DNA of 36,716 bases. Source: a bacterium (GTDB lineage: Bacteria > Latescibacterota > UBA2968). Where the stretch lies: the NCBI GenBank assembly GCA_027296045.1, contig JAPUJS010000354.1, positions 1-36,716 of the forward strand, in the 5' to 3' direction. A program made the position numbers and the translations under genes. The notes beneath the pieces were generated by a model. It ran no database searches, had not been told where the DNA came from, and saw only the letters and a program-made list of their open reading frames with translations. Shown here piece after piece: positions 21,286 through 29,573 of this stretch. Numbering within the stretch: position 1 is the first letter of the stretch; every line of letters begins with the position of its first letter.

Positions 21286-22234
21286 ATATGTTGGTCCCAG
21301 CGGAAACCAGTGCCCCGAATCCGTCGCCGAAGCCGATACCTACTGCTTCTGGCACGATCGAGATGCCGACAAAAATGGCCCGGAAGTCAAGCAACAGCTG
21401 GAAGACAAAGTCAAAAACCAGATCAGCCTGGAAGGCTATGAACTCTCCCATGCAAACCTCGAAGACGCCTGGCTGATTGAGGCAGATCTTTCCTATGCCA
21501 ACCTGTCTCGGGCAAACCTCAAAGACGGCCACCTGTTTGGAATCAACCTGAACGGCGCCCAGCTCTTCCGAACCAACCTGGAACACGCCAATTTAAAAGA
21601 AGCCAACCTGGAAGATGCCGACCTCCTGGGCGCTACCCTGGACGATACAGACCTGGAACGCAGTAGCTGGGGAGATAATCATGTTCTCCGCAACCACAAA
21701 GAAGCGCTCACCCTTCAGAAACACGGCGACGCAGAAGGCGCGTTTGCCAAATACCAGGAATCGGAAGACATCTACCGAAAAATTCGACGCCGCTACGAAG
21801 CCGTGGGCCTCAACGATATTGCCGGTCATTTCTTCTACGGCGAAATGTATTCCCGCCGGATGCAAATGCCCCGATTTTCGTCCGCCCGATTCTTCTCCAG
21901 GCTCTTCGACCTGCTCTGCGGCTATGGGGAAGTACCTTCTCGCATCATCGCTTCATCACTCCTCTACATCCTCTTCAGCGCCCTGATCTATTGTTTTCTG
22001 GGCATCCAGAACGGCGATCAGGTCTATGCCTTTCACCCGAATGCATCCCTGATGGAAGACATCAAGATCTTCGGCTACGCCCTCTACTTCAGCGTCGTTA
22101 CCTTCACCACCCTCGGTTACGGAGACATCTCGCCCATCGGCTTTTCCCGACCTTTTGCCGCTCTGGAAGCCTTCAACGGCATTATTCTCAATACCCTGTT
22201 CATGCTCACCCTCATCCGAAAGATGACCCGATAA
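21272..22234 (+). CDS. Pentapeptide-repeat potassium channel with zinc motif
   Basis: Three parts form a 320-aa chain. C4, C14, C25 and H28 make a compact CCCH site likely to bind zinc. Residues about 52-130 are a right-handed pentapeptide helix of about 15 A(N/D)Lxx units (HANLEDAWLIEADLSYANL pattern). After a helical linker (142-215), two membrane helices (about 223-245 and 263-276, 296-315) flank TLGYGD (280-285), the K+ selectivity filter. The fold is a two-TM Ion_trans_2 channel whose cytoplasmic N-terminal domain probably senses or docks something. ATG 21272 is used; the frame opens further upstream inside the GT2 gene. It overlaps GT2 by 14 bp and the peptidase start by 1 bp. Confidence 0.9.
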   Translation: MPQCEYVGPSGNQCPESVAEADTYCFWHDRDADKNGPEVKQQLEDKVKNQISLEGYELSHANLEDAWLIEADLSYANLSRANLKDGHLFGINLNGAQLFRTNLEHANLKEANLEDADLLGATLDDTDLERSSWGDNHVLRNHKEALTLQKHGDAEGAFAKYQESEDIYRKIRRRYEAVGLNDIAGHFFYGEMYSRRMQMPRFSSARFFSRLFDLLCGYGEVPSRIIASSLLYILFSALIYCFLGIQNGDQVYAFHPNASLMEDIKIFGYALYFSVVTFTTLGYGDISPIGFSRPFAALEAFNGIILNTLFMLTLIRKMTR

Positions 22235-23409
22235 TGTCCAGATTGATTCGATCCATATGCCCGTTCCTCTGTATACTGCTCCTCTCTGTCACGCTCCATG
22301 CCCGGCCCCGCGCCAGAGAACTCGGCATCCAGATTGGTTTCTTCCCCCCTGGCCCCAACAACGCCATTACCGATGTGGAAGGCGTTCTGGTCGGCCACGT
22401 CACCCTCAATTGGGGAAGTGGCAAGCTCGTAGTCGGACAGGGTCCGGTGCGCACGGGCGTCACAGCGATACGGCCACATGGAGACGACATCTTCGACAAC
22501 CTGGTCTTCGCCGCTGCTGTAGCCCTCAATGGCAATGGTGCAATGACCAATATGGAATGGATCAACGAAAGAGGTCTGCTTGAAGTGCCTATTATCCTCA
22601 CCAACACCCTCAGCGTCGGCACGGCATACGATGGTGTGGTTGCCTACATGCTCAAAAAAGATCTCCGCCGGGTTCCCCTTCCCGTGGTGGCCGAATGCTG
22701 GGATGGCGAACTCAATGATATCGCTGGCCGACATGTCAAGGAAGAACACGTCATCCAGGCCATCGAGAAAGCCCGGGGAGGACCTGTGCCTGAGGGATCT
22801 GTAGGTGCAGGTACGGGCATGCGAATGGCCGGATTCAAAGCCGGCATTGGCACCGCTTCCCGCATACTTCCTGAAGCCAATGGGGGGTACACGGTTGGCG
22901 TTCTGGTGAACGCCAACATTGGGCCGCGATACCAGTTGATATTCGATGGCGTCTCCGTCCTCCAGGAATTGCAAAGCCCGTCCCCTCCCAGTTCCAGTAC
23001 CCGAGATGGCTCCATTATTGTGGTAATCGCAACCGACGCGCCGCTCATTCCCATCCAGCTTCGCAGACTTTGCAAGCGAGCTGCCATGGGAATATCCCGG
23101 GTCGGGGCTGTTTCACATGCCGGTAGTGGAGACTTCGCCATCGCCTTCTCCACCGCTCAGCGTATCTCAACCAGTAGTCAACTTGCTCCTTCAGCACAAG
23201 GTCGAAGAAAGGGCGTAGACACTGTAGAAACCGTGAGGGATGGCTACATAACCCCGCTCTTCCGGGCCGTCATAGAAGCCACTGAAGAAGCGGTCATCAA
23301 TTCTCTTTGTGTCGCCGACACCATAGTAGGCAGAGACGATCGGGTCAAACCGGGTATTCCGCACGATCGACTGGTTGAGATCCTGAAACGACACGGCCGC
23401 ATCAAATAA
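22234..23409 (+). CDS. S58 family peptidase (DmpA-like aminopeptidase)
   Basis: The 391-aa precursor has a signal peptide (basic SRLIR, hydrophobic CPFLCILLLSVTL, then AxA-like cleavage near residue 24), so it is exported. The family cleaves itself at Gly-Ser to make alpha and beta subunits; here the site is DGSIIVVIATDAPL, where the serine becomes the N-terminal nucleophile. Other family marks are NAITDVEGVLVGHVT, TGVTAIRPHG, LSVGTAYDGVVAY and VGAGTGMRMAGFKAGIGTASR. DmpA releases N-terminal L- or D-amino acids. The ATG overlaps the channel stop codon (TAATG). The sodium symporter follows, suggesting uptake of the released amino acids. Confidence 0.92.
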   Translation: MSRLIRSICPFLCILLLSVTLHARPRARELGIQIGFFPPGPNNAITDVEGVLVGHVTLNWGSGKLVVGQGPVRTGVTAIRPHGDDIFDNLVFAAAVALNGNGAMTNMEWINERGLLEVPIILTNTLSVGTAYDGVVAYMLKKDLRRVPLPVVAECWDGELNDIAGRHVKEEHVIQAIEKARGGPVPEGSVGAGTGMRMAGFKAGIGTASRILPEANGGYTVGVLVNANIGPRYQLIFDGVSVLQELQSPSPPSSSTRDGSIIVVIATDAPLIPIQLRRLCKRAAMGISRVGAVSHAGSGDFAIAFSTAQRISTSSQLAPSAQGRRKGVDTVETVRDGYITPLFRAVIEATEEAVINSLCVADTIVGRDDRVKPGIPHDRLVEILKRHGRIK

Positions 23410-23447
23410 ACAGCGGTAGGTGGCAACGCAACTTTCGGAGTTCTCCT

Positions 23448-24905
23448 ATGACCACCATCACAGTCGGCCTTCTCATATATGTCCTGTTAACCCTTTTGGT
23501 TGGCCTTTATGCCGGGAAAAAGGTTCAAAACTCCGCAGATTTTCTGGTTGCCGGCCGCCGGCTCGGCATCTGGCTGACCACCGGCACCCTGGCCGCCACC
23601 TGGTTTGGCACCGGCACGGTTCTGGGCGCGCCAGGGGCAGCCTATTCGCGCGGGCTTCTCGGCGTGATCGCCGACCCCTTTGGCGCTGCACTCTGTCTCT
23701 TTCTGGCCGGATTGTTCTACGTCCGGGTGCTGCGCCGCATGGGGCTGACTACCATTGCCAGCTTTTTTGAAATTCGATTCGGCCCCCGGGCGGGTCTCAT
23801 CGCTGCACTCTGCACCATTCCTGCCTATGTGGGCTGGGTCGCCTCTTTGATGATCGGATTCGGCAAAATCATCCAGGAACTGACCGGTCTGGACCCCGTT
23901 ATTGGCACCTGTGCTGGTGCTGCCATTGTCCTGATTTACACCACCGCCGGCGGCATGTGGGCCGTCACCCTCACCGACTTTATCCAGGTTTCCGTGCTCT
24001 CCCTCGGCCTGATCGTGATGGCCCCCATCATCTTGCACGAAATGGGTGGTTGGGCCGCCATCCGGGCCCAGATTCCTGACGACCGCTTTTACCTCTATCC
24101 TCGAAACGCCTCTGCAGCCGTCTGGATCAACTACATCCGGAACTGGCTGGTCATCGGCCTGGGCAATCTGGCCGGCCAGGATCTCATCCAGCGCAGTTTG
24201 TCCAGCAAAAACGAATCCGTCGCCCAGAACAGCGCCTACCTCGCCGGCCTCCTTTACCTTTTGATCGGACTCCTGGCCGTCGGCCTGGGCATTGCAGGCA
24301 CCCAGGTCTTTCCTGGCCTGGAGGATCCAGAACAGATCATGATGAAACTTGCAAGAACCTACCTGCCGCCCCTCGGCCTCGCCATCTTTATGGGTGCCCT
24401 GGTTTCTGCCCTCATGAGCAGTGCCGACAGCGCCCTTCTGGCCCCGGCCAGTGTCATTGGCTGGGACCTGGTCCGCTTCTTCCGGCCACAAACAACCGAA
24501 CGAGAAACCCTGCGAATTTGCCGTTGGACGATTCCGGTTTTGGGATTGATTGCCCTGTTCCTTGCCCTGACACACACTTCGGTCTATACCTTAATGATCG
24601 ATTCCTGGTCGATTCTCCTGGCCACGTTATTTGTGCCGCTTACAGGTGGTATCTGGTGGTCCAAATCCAATATTCATGGGGCTTTATGGAGCATGATAAG
24701 TGGGTTGGTCAGCTGGGTCATCTTTCTCGAAATCTTGCCCGACCTGCCAGCAGACCTCTTGGCCGTTCCCGTATCTGCACTCTTTTTAATTGTCATCAGC
24801 CTGGCCACCGGACATTCCAGCCCGCCCCGGGCACTCAAAGACGCTTCAGGACACCCCATATCCTTTTCGGATCGACTTGGCATTCTGGGGCTTAAACGTA
24901 CTTAG
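23448..24905 (+). CDS. Sodium:solute symporter (SSS family)
   Basis: A 485-aa integral membrane protein with about 13 hydrophobic helices. Family marks are NSADFLVAGRRLGIW, TLAATWFGTGTVLGAPG, the GGMWAVTLTDFIQ segment and ALMSSADSALLAPASVIGWDL near the sodium site. SSS carriers move amino acids, sugars, urea or carboxylates with Na+. The substrate cannot be told from the sequence, but it follows the exported aminopeptidase by 38 bp (GGAG 7 nt before ATG), so an amino acid is the natural guess. It is the last gene of the operon that starts at 17754; an AT-rich spacer follows. Confidence 0.93.
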   Translation: MTTITVGLLIYVLLTLLVGLYAGKKVQNSADFLVAGRRLGIWLTTGTLAATWFGTGTVLGAPGAAYSRGLLGVIADPFGAALCLFLAGLFYVRVLRRMGLTTIASFFEIRFGPRAGLIAALCTIPAYVGWVASLMIGFGKIIQELTGLDPVIGTCAGAAIVLIYTTAGGMWAVTLTDFIQVSVLSLGLIVMAPIILHEMGGWAAIRAQIPDDRFYLYPRNASAAVWINYIRNWLVIGLGNLAGQDLIQRSLSSKNESVAQNSAYLAGLLYLLIGLLAVGLGIAGTQVFPGLEDPEQIMMKLARTYLPPLGLAIFMGALVSALMSSADSALLAPASVIGWDLVRFFRPQTTERETLRICRWTIPVLGLIALFLALTHTSVYTLMIDSWSILLATLFVPLTGGIWWSKSNIHGALWSMISGLVSWVIFLEILPDLPADLLAVPVSALFLIVISLATGHSSPPRALKDASGHPISFSDRLGILGLKRT

Positions 24906-24908
24906 AAT

Positions 24909-24936
24909 TTGACCGCAAAAAATGTTTGTGTATGAT
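24909..24936 (+). promoter_or_regulatory. Candidate sigma-70 promoter for the coiled-coil gene
   Basis: TTGACC (24909-24914), 16 nt, TATGAT (24931-24936) begins 4 nt after the symporter stop codon. It would give a 5' leader of about 165 nt containing two palindromes. Confidence 0.5.
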
Positions 24937-24974
24937 ATTAAATGTCTTTATATTTAATAATATGGTAAACAGTT

Positions 24975-25044
24975 TTTCAGAAATTGGATTTCTGAAATTT
25001 ATAAATTTATAATTTACAATAGATTACGAAATTTACGATCTATT
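24975..25044. repeat. Two palindromes in an AT-rich leader
   Basis: TTTCAGAAAT-TGG-ATTTCTGAAA (24975-24997) is a perfect 10-bp inverted repeat. AATAGAT (25018-25024) pairs with ATCTATT (25038-25044) around TACGAAATTTACG, and ATAAATTTAT is self-complementary between them. The 201-bp spacer is much richer in AT than the genes. It could be a terminator for the symporter, an operator region, or a structured leader for the next gene. Confidence 0.6.
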
Positions 25045-25106
25045 TTGTAAGTTATTGTAGATATGAGATTTACAAAAATGCTCCATCTTCTCCTTTTGGA
25101 GTCCCT

Positions 25107-25421
25107 ATGACCTGGGTATTTGTCATCCTCACCTTGGTAGGAATCGGAATCACGGTTCGCATTGTCGTTGAACACCTGAACGAGTCCAGAGACCTGAAAG
25201 CCGGCCTCCAGCGCATTCAAAATGGCGTTCTGGATGCGCAACGTAAATTGGAAGAAACCAAGCTCTCCAAAGAACAGGCAGCCCAGCGGGTCGAAGAGAT
25301 GGACCAGGCCCTCAAGCAACTCCAGGCCACTGCCAACGAACTTTTCAACAAAATATCCCAGCATCGGGAAACCCAGGCCAGCCGTGGCAAATACAGGGTG
25401 TCTCCGGAAGGCGCATCCTAA
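25107..25421 (+). CDS. Small membrane-anchored coiled-coil protein
   Basis: The 104-aa protein has one N-terminal helix in the membrane (about 3-20, WVFVILTLVGIGITVRIVV) and then a long amphipathic, charged helix with heptad-like spacing (about 25-88: KLEETKLSKEQAAQRVEEMDQALKQL). GGAG lies 5 nt before ATG. The architecture resembles scaffold or envelope-tethering proteins; I recognise no family. It is followed by the long repeat protein after 56 bp and may be its membrane partner. Confidence 0.75.
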   Translation: MTWVFVILTLVGIGITVRIVVEHLNESRDLKAGLQRIQNGVLDAQRKLEETKLSKEQAAQRVEEMDQALKQLQATANELFNKISQHRETQASRGKYRVSPEGAS

Positions 25422-25477
25422 CAACCCTTATGTAATCCAGTTGATGGCCCGCCCGAACAGGGCTGGGAATCGGAACC

Positions 25478-27349
25478 ATGGCAGACTCAAAAGATAGACT
25501 CCAGCAGGCAATCCAACAACAACAGGCCAAACCAAAGCCCACCGCTCCACCTGCGCCCAAACCCAAAGCTCCGTCCAGACCTGCACCTCCCCCCAGGCCT
25601 TCCGCAGCAGCCAGTGCCGCCCCGGCCAAAAAGGCCAAAAAGGCTAAAAAGAAAGCCCTTTTCAAAAAGAAAAAACCCAAAAAGAAAAAAGGACCGGGCA
25701 CCGGCAGCATCTTTAAAAAATACATGTCGGAGATGGCCACCCACTTTGTGGATGAATTCAAAGACGCCACGGCCGAAATCAAACCCAGTGCCCTGATCGC
25801 TCAGGTTTCCGATGGTTTCCAGAGCCTCAAAAAAGGACTCAGCCGGGAAAACAAGGACGAAGACGAGCAGACAGAAGCCTATCAAACGCCTGAAGACAGT
25901 CCCGCCAGGACCGATTCCAAACCATTGGACCGCGACCGCGACTTTTCTCCCCAAGCAAAAACCGCCCAACCTGCCACTCCACCTGCTCCAATGACGTCGC
26001 CGGCAAAAGTGCAAAGGGCCCCTAAGAAAAAACCAAAAGCAGAAGCAGAAGCAGAAGCAGAACCGAGTGCAGAGTCAGCGGATGCAGAATCTTTTCCGGA
26101 GTTAGAACAGGCAGCACAAGATTTGGAAGCACCCGTTCAGGCCGAACCATCCGCCCCACCTGCTCCAATGATCTCGCCAACAAAAATTCGAAGGGCCCCT
26201 AAGAAAAAACCAAGAACAGAACCAGCCCTGGAGCCAAGTGCAGAGTCTGAAGAACCAAGAACGGAAGACCCCCTGGAAGAACTTACTGCTGAGCCCCTCG
26301 CAGACGGTTCGGCACAACAAACAGAATTGGGAGACCTTGCACCCGACCCACTCCAAGAGCCACCCGCTCCAATGACGTCGCCAGCCGAGGATACCGTAGA
26401 AACAGAAGCACAGCCTGAAATGGACGGATCGGTTCCGGCCGAGCCGGTGGCGTCTGGAACAGCAAAGACACAAAAAAAGAAAAAACCCGGGCCAAGAAGG
26501 CAGGTTCCGGTTACAAAAACAGAACAGGCCATCCGAAACTTCCAGGCACTTCAAATCATTCTGAACAACCCCATCTGGAGCCCCGTTGTTCTGGAAATCA
26601 AGACCAGACCCAGCACGCTGTATGCACCCAGAAAGCGGTTTGATACAAATTTTGCAAACACCGAGTTCCGAGAAGGCCTGAAGGCCGCCAGCCTCCTGGC
26701 CACCACCTTTTCTTTTGATCCGGAAAAAATCGAGTTTGTAGAAAAAACCATCCATGTCATCAAAAACCTTCCTCTGGATCCGAAAGAAAAAATCAAATCC
26801 TATACCGAGAATATCGCTTCTACCATTGGAGAAGAACAGACCAAAAAGATCATAACCTTGTTCCACACCAAACAGGTCAAACACCTGCTCTATTCCGTGG
26901 GGACGCGCCTGGGAACGTTCGTGCCCACCATCGAATGCCTCATCCGGACCTACCTTGGGTTGTGCAAGAAGGCACCCCTGACCTCTGGAGAAAGGTTGAA
27001 AATTCAGGACGGAATCCTGATGAAATACCGAAAGGCAAACTACTCCGACGACCTGGCGAAAAAAGCGCAACTCCTGTCCCTGAATTATTTCACGGACTAT
27101 CTGACCGAATTCGGCCTGAAGCTCTATAAAGACCGATTGGCTCAGGTGCCTGGAGGTCATCAGGACAATGTCAAATCCCAGAAACGCCGCCACGAAACCC
27201 TCAAAACCTTCTGCTGCGCCACGATCGAAGAATGGAGCACCAAAGTCGCACTTTCCTCCAACGCCATCAACAACGTCAAAAGTCATTTCATGGAAATGGC
27301 AGACCAGCACTTCGAAAATATCCTTGGAAAGGCCTCTGAAACGGCCTGA
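25478..27349 (+). CDS. Lysine/proline-rich repeat protein with unknown C domain
   Basis: A 623-aa cytoplasmic protein in three zones. Residues 1-75 are Gln/Pro/Ala rich and then very basic (KKAKKAKKKALFKKKKPKKKKG). Residues about 140-340 are a low-complexity, probably disordered, Glu/Pro/Ala-rich tract. It holds a repeated unit PPAPMTSPAKVQRAPKKKP at 168-186, again with small changes at 227-245 (PPAPMISPTKIRRAPKKKP), and as a short form at 295-302. Residues about 345-623 form a helical, charged domain with no motif I know. The basic tracts suggest binding to nucleic acid or acidic polymers. It sits between the coiled-coil membrane protein and a receiver-histidine-kinase-like protein. Confidence 0.8.
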   Translation: MADSKDRLQQAIQQQQAKPKPTAPPAPKPKAPSRPAPPPRPSAAASAAPAKKAKKAKKKALFKKKKPKKKKGPGTGSIFKKYMSEMATHFVDEFKDATAEIKPSALIAQVSDGFQSLKKGLSRENKDEDEQTEAYQTPEDSPARTDSKPLDRDRDFSPQAKTAQPATPPAPMTSPAKVQRAPKKKPKAEAEAEAEPSAESADAESFPELEQAAQDLEAPVQAEPSAPPAPMISPTKIRRAPKKKPRTEPALEPSAESEEPRTEDPLEELTAEPLADGSAQQTELGDLAPDPLQEPPAPMTSPAEDTVETEAQPEMDGSVPAEPVASGTAKTQKKKKPGPRRQVPVTKTEQAIRNFQALQIILNNPIWSPVVLEIKTRPSTLYAPRKRFDTNFANTEFREGLKAASLLATTFSFDPEKIEFVEKTIHVIKNLPLDPKEKIKSYTENIASTIGEEQTKKIITLFHTKQVKHLLYSVGTRLGTFVPTIECLIRTYLGLCKKAPLTSGERLKIQDGILMKYRKANYSDDLAKKAQLLSLNYFTDYLTEFGLKLYKDRLAQVPGGHQDNVKSQKRRHETLKTFCCATIEEWSTKVALSSNAINNVKSHFMEMADQHFENILGKASETA

Positions 27350-27375
27350 ATCTTGCCGGATCTTCCCTCCTAAAA

Positions 27376-28773
27376 ATGCCCCACATCCTGGTCATTGACG
27401 ATGAACCCAACCTCCGGGAAACCCTTGTAGAGGCCTTCACCATTCAGGGATACGAAGTTTCGACCGCAGCAGACGGCCAGGAAGGCCTGGATCAAACACG
27501 GAACCTACGCCCCGACCTCCTCCTACTCGATTTAAACATGCCTCGCCTCAATGGGTTTCAAGTCCTGGAAACTCTAAAGGCAGATCCAGATCTCCAATCC
27601 ATCCCCGTCATCATTCTCACTGCCCAAACCCAGCAAGACCAGGTCGTGCAGGGTCTGGAACTGGGTGCCAATGACTACATCGGAAAACCCTTTAGCATGC
27701 AGGAGATATTTGCGCGAGTAGGCGTGCAACTTCGCATCCAGGAGTTGGAACAGCAAATTCGCGAATCGGAAGCCTATCATCGGGCCCTCTTCGAACGTTC
27801 ATCCGACCCCGAAATGGTCATCAGCCGATCCGGCGATATCCTCCAGATTAACCATGCGGCTGTCAGTTTGCTGGACACCCCTCCCAACCAGATCCTTCAC
27901 CACAACATCCAGGATCTGATTCATCCAGACGACACAAAAGTCTTCACCGTTGCCTTTTCGGGGGCATTCGACGGCAGCGAAATTCCCATTTTTGAATGCC
28001 ACTTAAACCTCCCAGACGGCAAGATACTCCCGGTAGATACCGACCTGTATTCGGTCGATATCCACGGAGAACGTCACCTCCTGCTCCACATTCGGGATAT
28101 CCGCAGGCGAAAATCCGCCGAAGCCCAATCTACCATGATCTTTGAGCACATCGGCGATGGGGTATTTATTACCGACAACACAGGCCTCATTTTGCTGGCC
28201 AGTCGCAGTACCACCCAATTGACCGGCTTTCCCGAAGACGAAATCGTCGGCCAGGATATTGCCCGATTTCACTGCCAGGACAGCGCCTCGGAATGGGCCG
28301 ATTATCTGGCATCCAGCACTACAGACCCCAAAGTGTACGAGGGCCATTTTCGGCAAAATAACGGCAATGAACTCCCGGTGGAGTGGACCCTGGCCGACTT
28401 CCAGGTCGGCAGTGAATCCTTCTTGATTGGAGTGGTTCGAGACTTAAGCGACCGACGGAATGCCGAAGAAAAGCACATCGAATCCGAACGGCTGCAAACC
28501 CTGATCGAAATTGCCGGGGGGGCTGCCCATGAGATCAACCAGCCTCTCACGGCAATTCTGGGCTATGCCGAAATGTGTGAAAGCCTTTTAGACGACACGC
28601 ACGCCGCCCACGCATATCAAAAACACATTATTGACGCGACCGCACGCATCAGCAAAATCTTGAAGCGCATGCAAGAAATTCGGGAATACCGAACCCGACC
28701 CTATGCCAGTGGACACAACATCGTCGATTTCTCAACCCAAAATGAAAGTGAGGCCGACGATTTAGAACCGTGA
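27376..28773 (+). CDS. REC-PAS-PAS-HisKA protein lacking an ATPase domain
   Basis: The 465-aa chain runs REC (1-120; D8, D9, phosphoacceptor D52 in LLLLDLNMP, K at IGKPF), PAS1 (about 133-245), PAS2 (about 250-370), and a HisKA dimerisation helix with GGAAHEINQPLTAILGYAEM (H385). It then ends about 25 residues after the second HisKA helix, in REYRTRPYASGHNIVDF and an acidic tail. The catalytic ATP-binding domain is absent, and the sequence downstream is a convergent gene, so this is not a simple frameshift. It may act as a dimeric phosphotransfer or scaffold protein served by another kinase, such as the PAS kinase at 15251. Confidence 0.88.
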   Translation: MPHILVIDDEPNLRETLVEAFTIQGYEVSTAADGQEGLDQTRNLRPDLLLLDLNMPRLNGFQVLETLKADPDLQSIPVIILTAQTQQDQVVQGLELGANDYIGKPFSMQEIFARVGVQLRIQELEQQIRESEAYHRALFERSSDPEMVISRSGDILQINHAAVSLLDTPPNQILHHNIQDLIHPDDTKVFTVAFSGAFDGSEIPIFECHLNLPDGKILPVDTDLYSVDIHGERHLLLHIRDIRRRKSAEAQSTMIFEHIGDGVFITDNTGLILLASRSTTQLTGFPEDEIVGQDIARFHCQDSASEWADYLASSTTDPKVYEGHFRQNNGNELPVEWTLADFQVGSESFLIGVVRDLSDRRNAEEKHIESERLQTLIEIAGGAAHEINQPLTAILGYAEMCESLLDDTHAAHAYQKHIIDATARISKILKRMQEIREYRTRPYASGHNIVDFSTQNESEADDLEP

Positions 28774-28808
28774 CCTCGCTTGTGAAACTACTGCGTTCCA
28801 AAACCTGC

Positions 28809-29573
28809 TTATGCCCGAGACCCCACCCGATTGATCTTGTTGGCCGCCGCGCCTGCACCAAACCCATTGTCGATATTCACCACCGTCACGCCCGAAGCGC
28901 AGCTATTCAGCATGCCCAGCAGGGCTGCCAACCCGCCAAAACTTGCCCCATATCCGACACTGGTCGGAACCGCCACCACAGGGACATCGACCAATCCTCC
29001 AACCACGCTGGGCAACGCCCCTTCCATCCCGGCAACCACTACAATCACACTGGCCGCCATAATCTTTTCGTGACTGGCCAACAACCGGTGAATGCCCGCC
29101 ACCCCCACATCGTACAAACGCTCTACCGAATTTCCCATCACCTCCGCCGTCACCACTGCCTCCTCTGCAACCGGCAAATCGGATGTTCCGGCAGCCACAA
29201 CCAGAATCGTTCCGGCCGTCTGAACTTCCACGGGCTTTTCTCCCGGCACCACTATTGTCCTTGCCATCACATTGCACACAGCTCCTTCCAAGCGAGCCTT
29301 CAAAGCCTGCCGCATCGCATCGTCTGCCCGCGTGGCCAACAGCGTCGCGCCGGAAGCAACAATCCGCTCCCCAATCTCCACCACCTGATCCACCGTCTTT
29401 CCAGCACAAAACACGACCTCCGGAAAGCCCTGGCGTAGGACCCGATGGTGATCGATCCGTGCAAACCCCAGGTCCTCAAACGGAAACGTGGCCAGCCGTT
29501 CCATCGCCTCTCCAACATCCACGTCGCCTGCTTGCACCAATTCCAAAATCTGCCGAATCCGTTCCGGGGTCAC
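28809..29573 (-). CDS. larB: LarB, pyridinium-3,5-biscarboxylic acid mononucleotide synthase
   Basis: LarB carboxylates nicotinic acid adenine dinucleotide and splits off AMP. It makes the precursor of the nickel pincer cofactor used by lactate racemase and relatives. The 254-aa protein has the PurE-like C-terminal half: VVAAGTSDLPVAEEA, MEGALPSVVGGLVDVPVVAVPTSVGYG and LNSCASGVTVVNIDNGFGAGAAANKI. The N-terminal part (FARIDHHRVLRQGFPEVVFC) is typical of LarB. The GTG start overlaps the dusB stop (GTGA). LarC, LarE and a racemase are not in the window, so the pathway must be completed elsewhere or be incomplete. Confidence 0.93.
   Translation of the reverse strand: MTPERIRQILELVQAGDVDVGEAMERLATFPFEDLGFARIDHHRVLRQGFPEVVFCAGKTVDQVVEIGERIVASGATLLATRADDAMRQALKARLEGAVCNVMARTIVVPGEKPVEVQTAGTILVVAAGTSDLPVAEEAVVTAEVMGNSVERLYDVGVAGIHRLLASHEKIMAASVIVVVAGMEGALPSVVGGLVDVPVVAVPTSVGYGASFGGLAALLGMLNSCASGVTVVNIDNGFGAGAAANKINRVGSRA

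Noticed and set aside
21991-22233. Longer form of the S58 peptidase
   Set aside because: It would read through the channel gene; ATG 22234 starts a clean signal peptide.
23487-24575. 362-aa minus-strand ORF opposite the symporter
   Set aside because: Low-complexity Gly/Gln/Asp composition typical of a shadow; the plus strand encodes an unmistakable SSS transporter.
26102-27310. 402-aa minus-strand ORF opposite the repeat protein
   Set aside because: It is Cys/Phe/Trp-rich in the manner of an antisense shadow, has no SD, and the plus frame contains coherent repeats and fits the operon.
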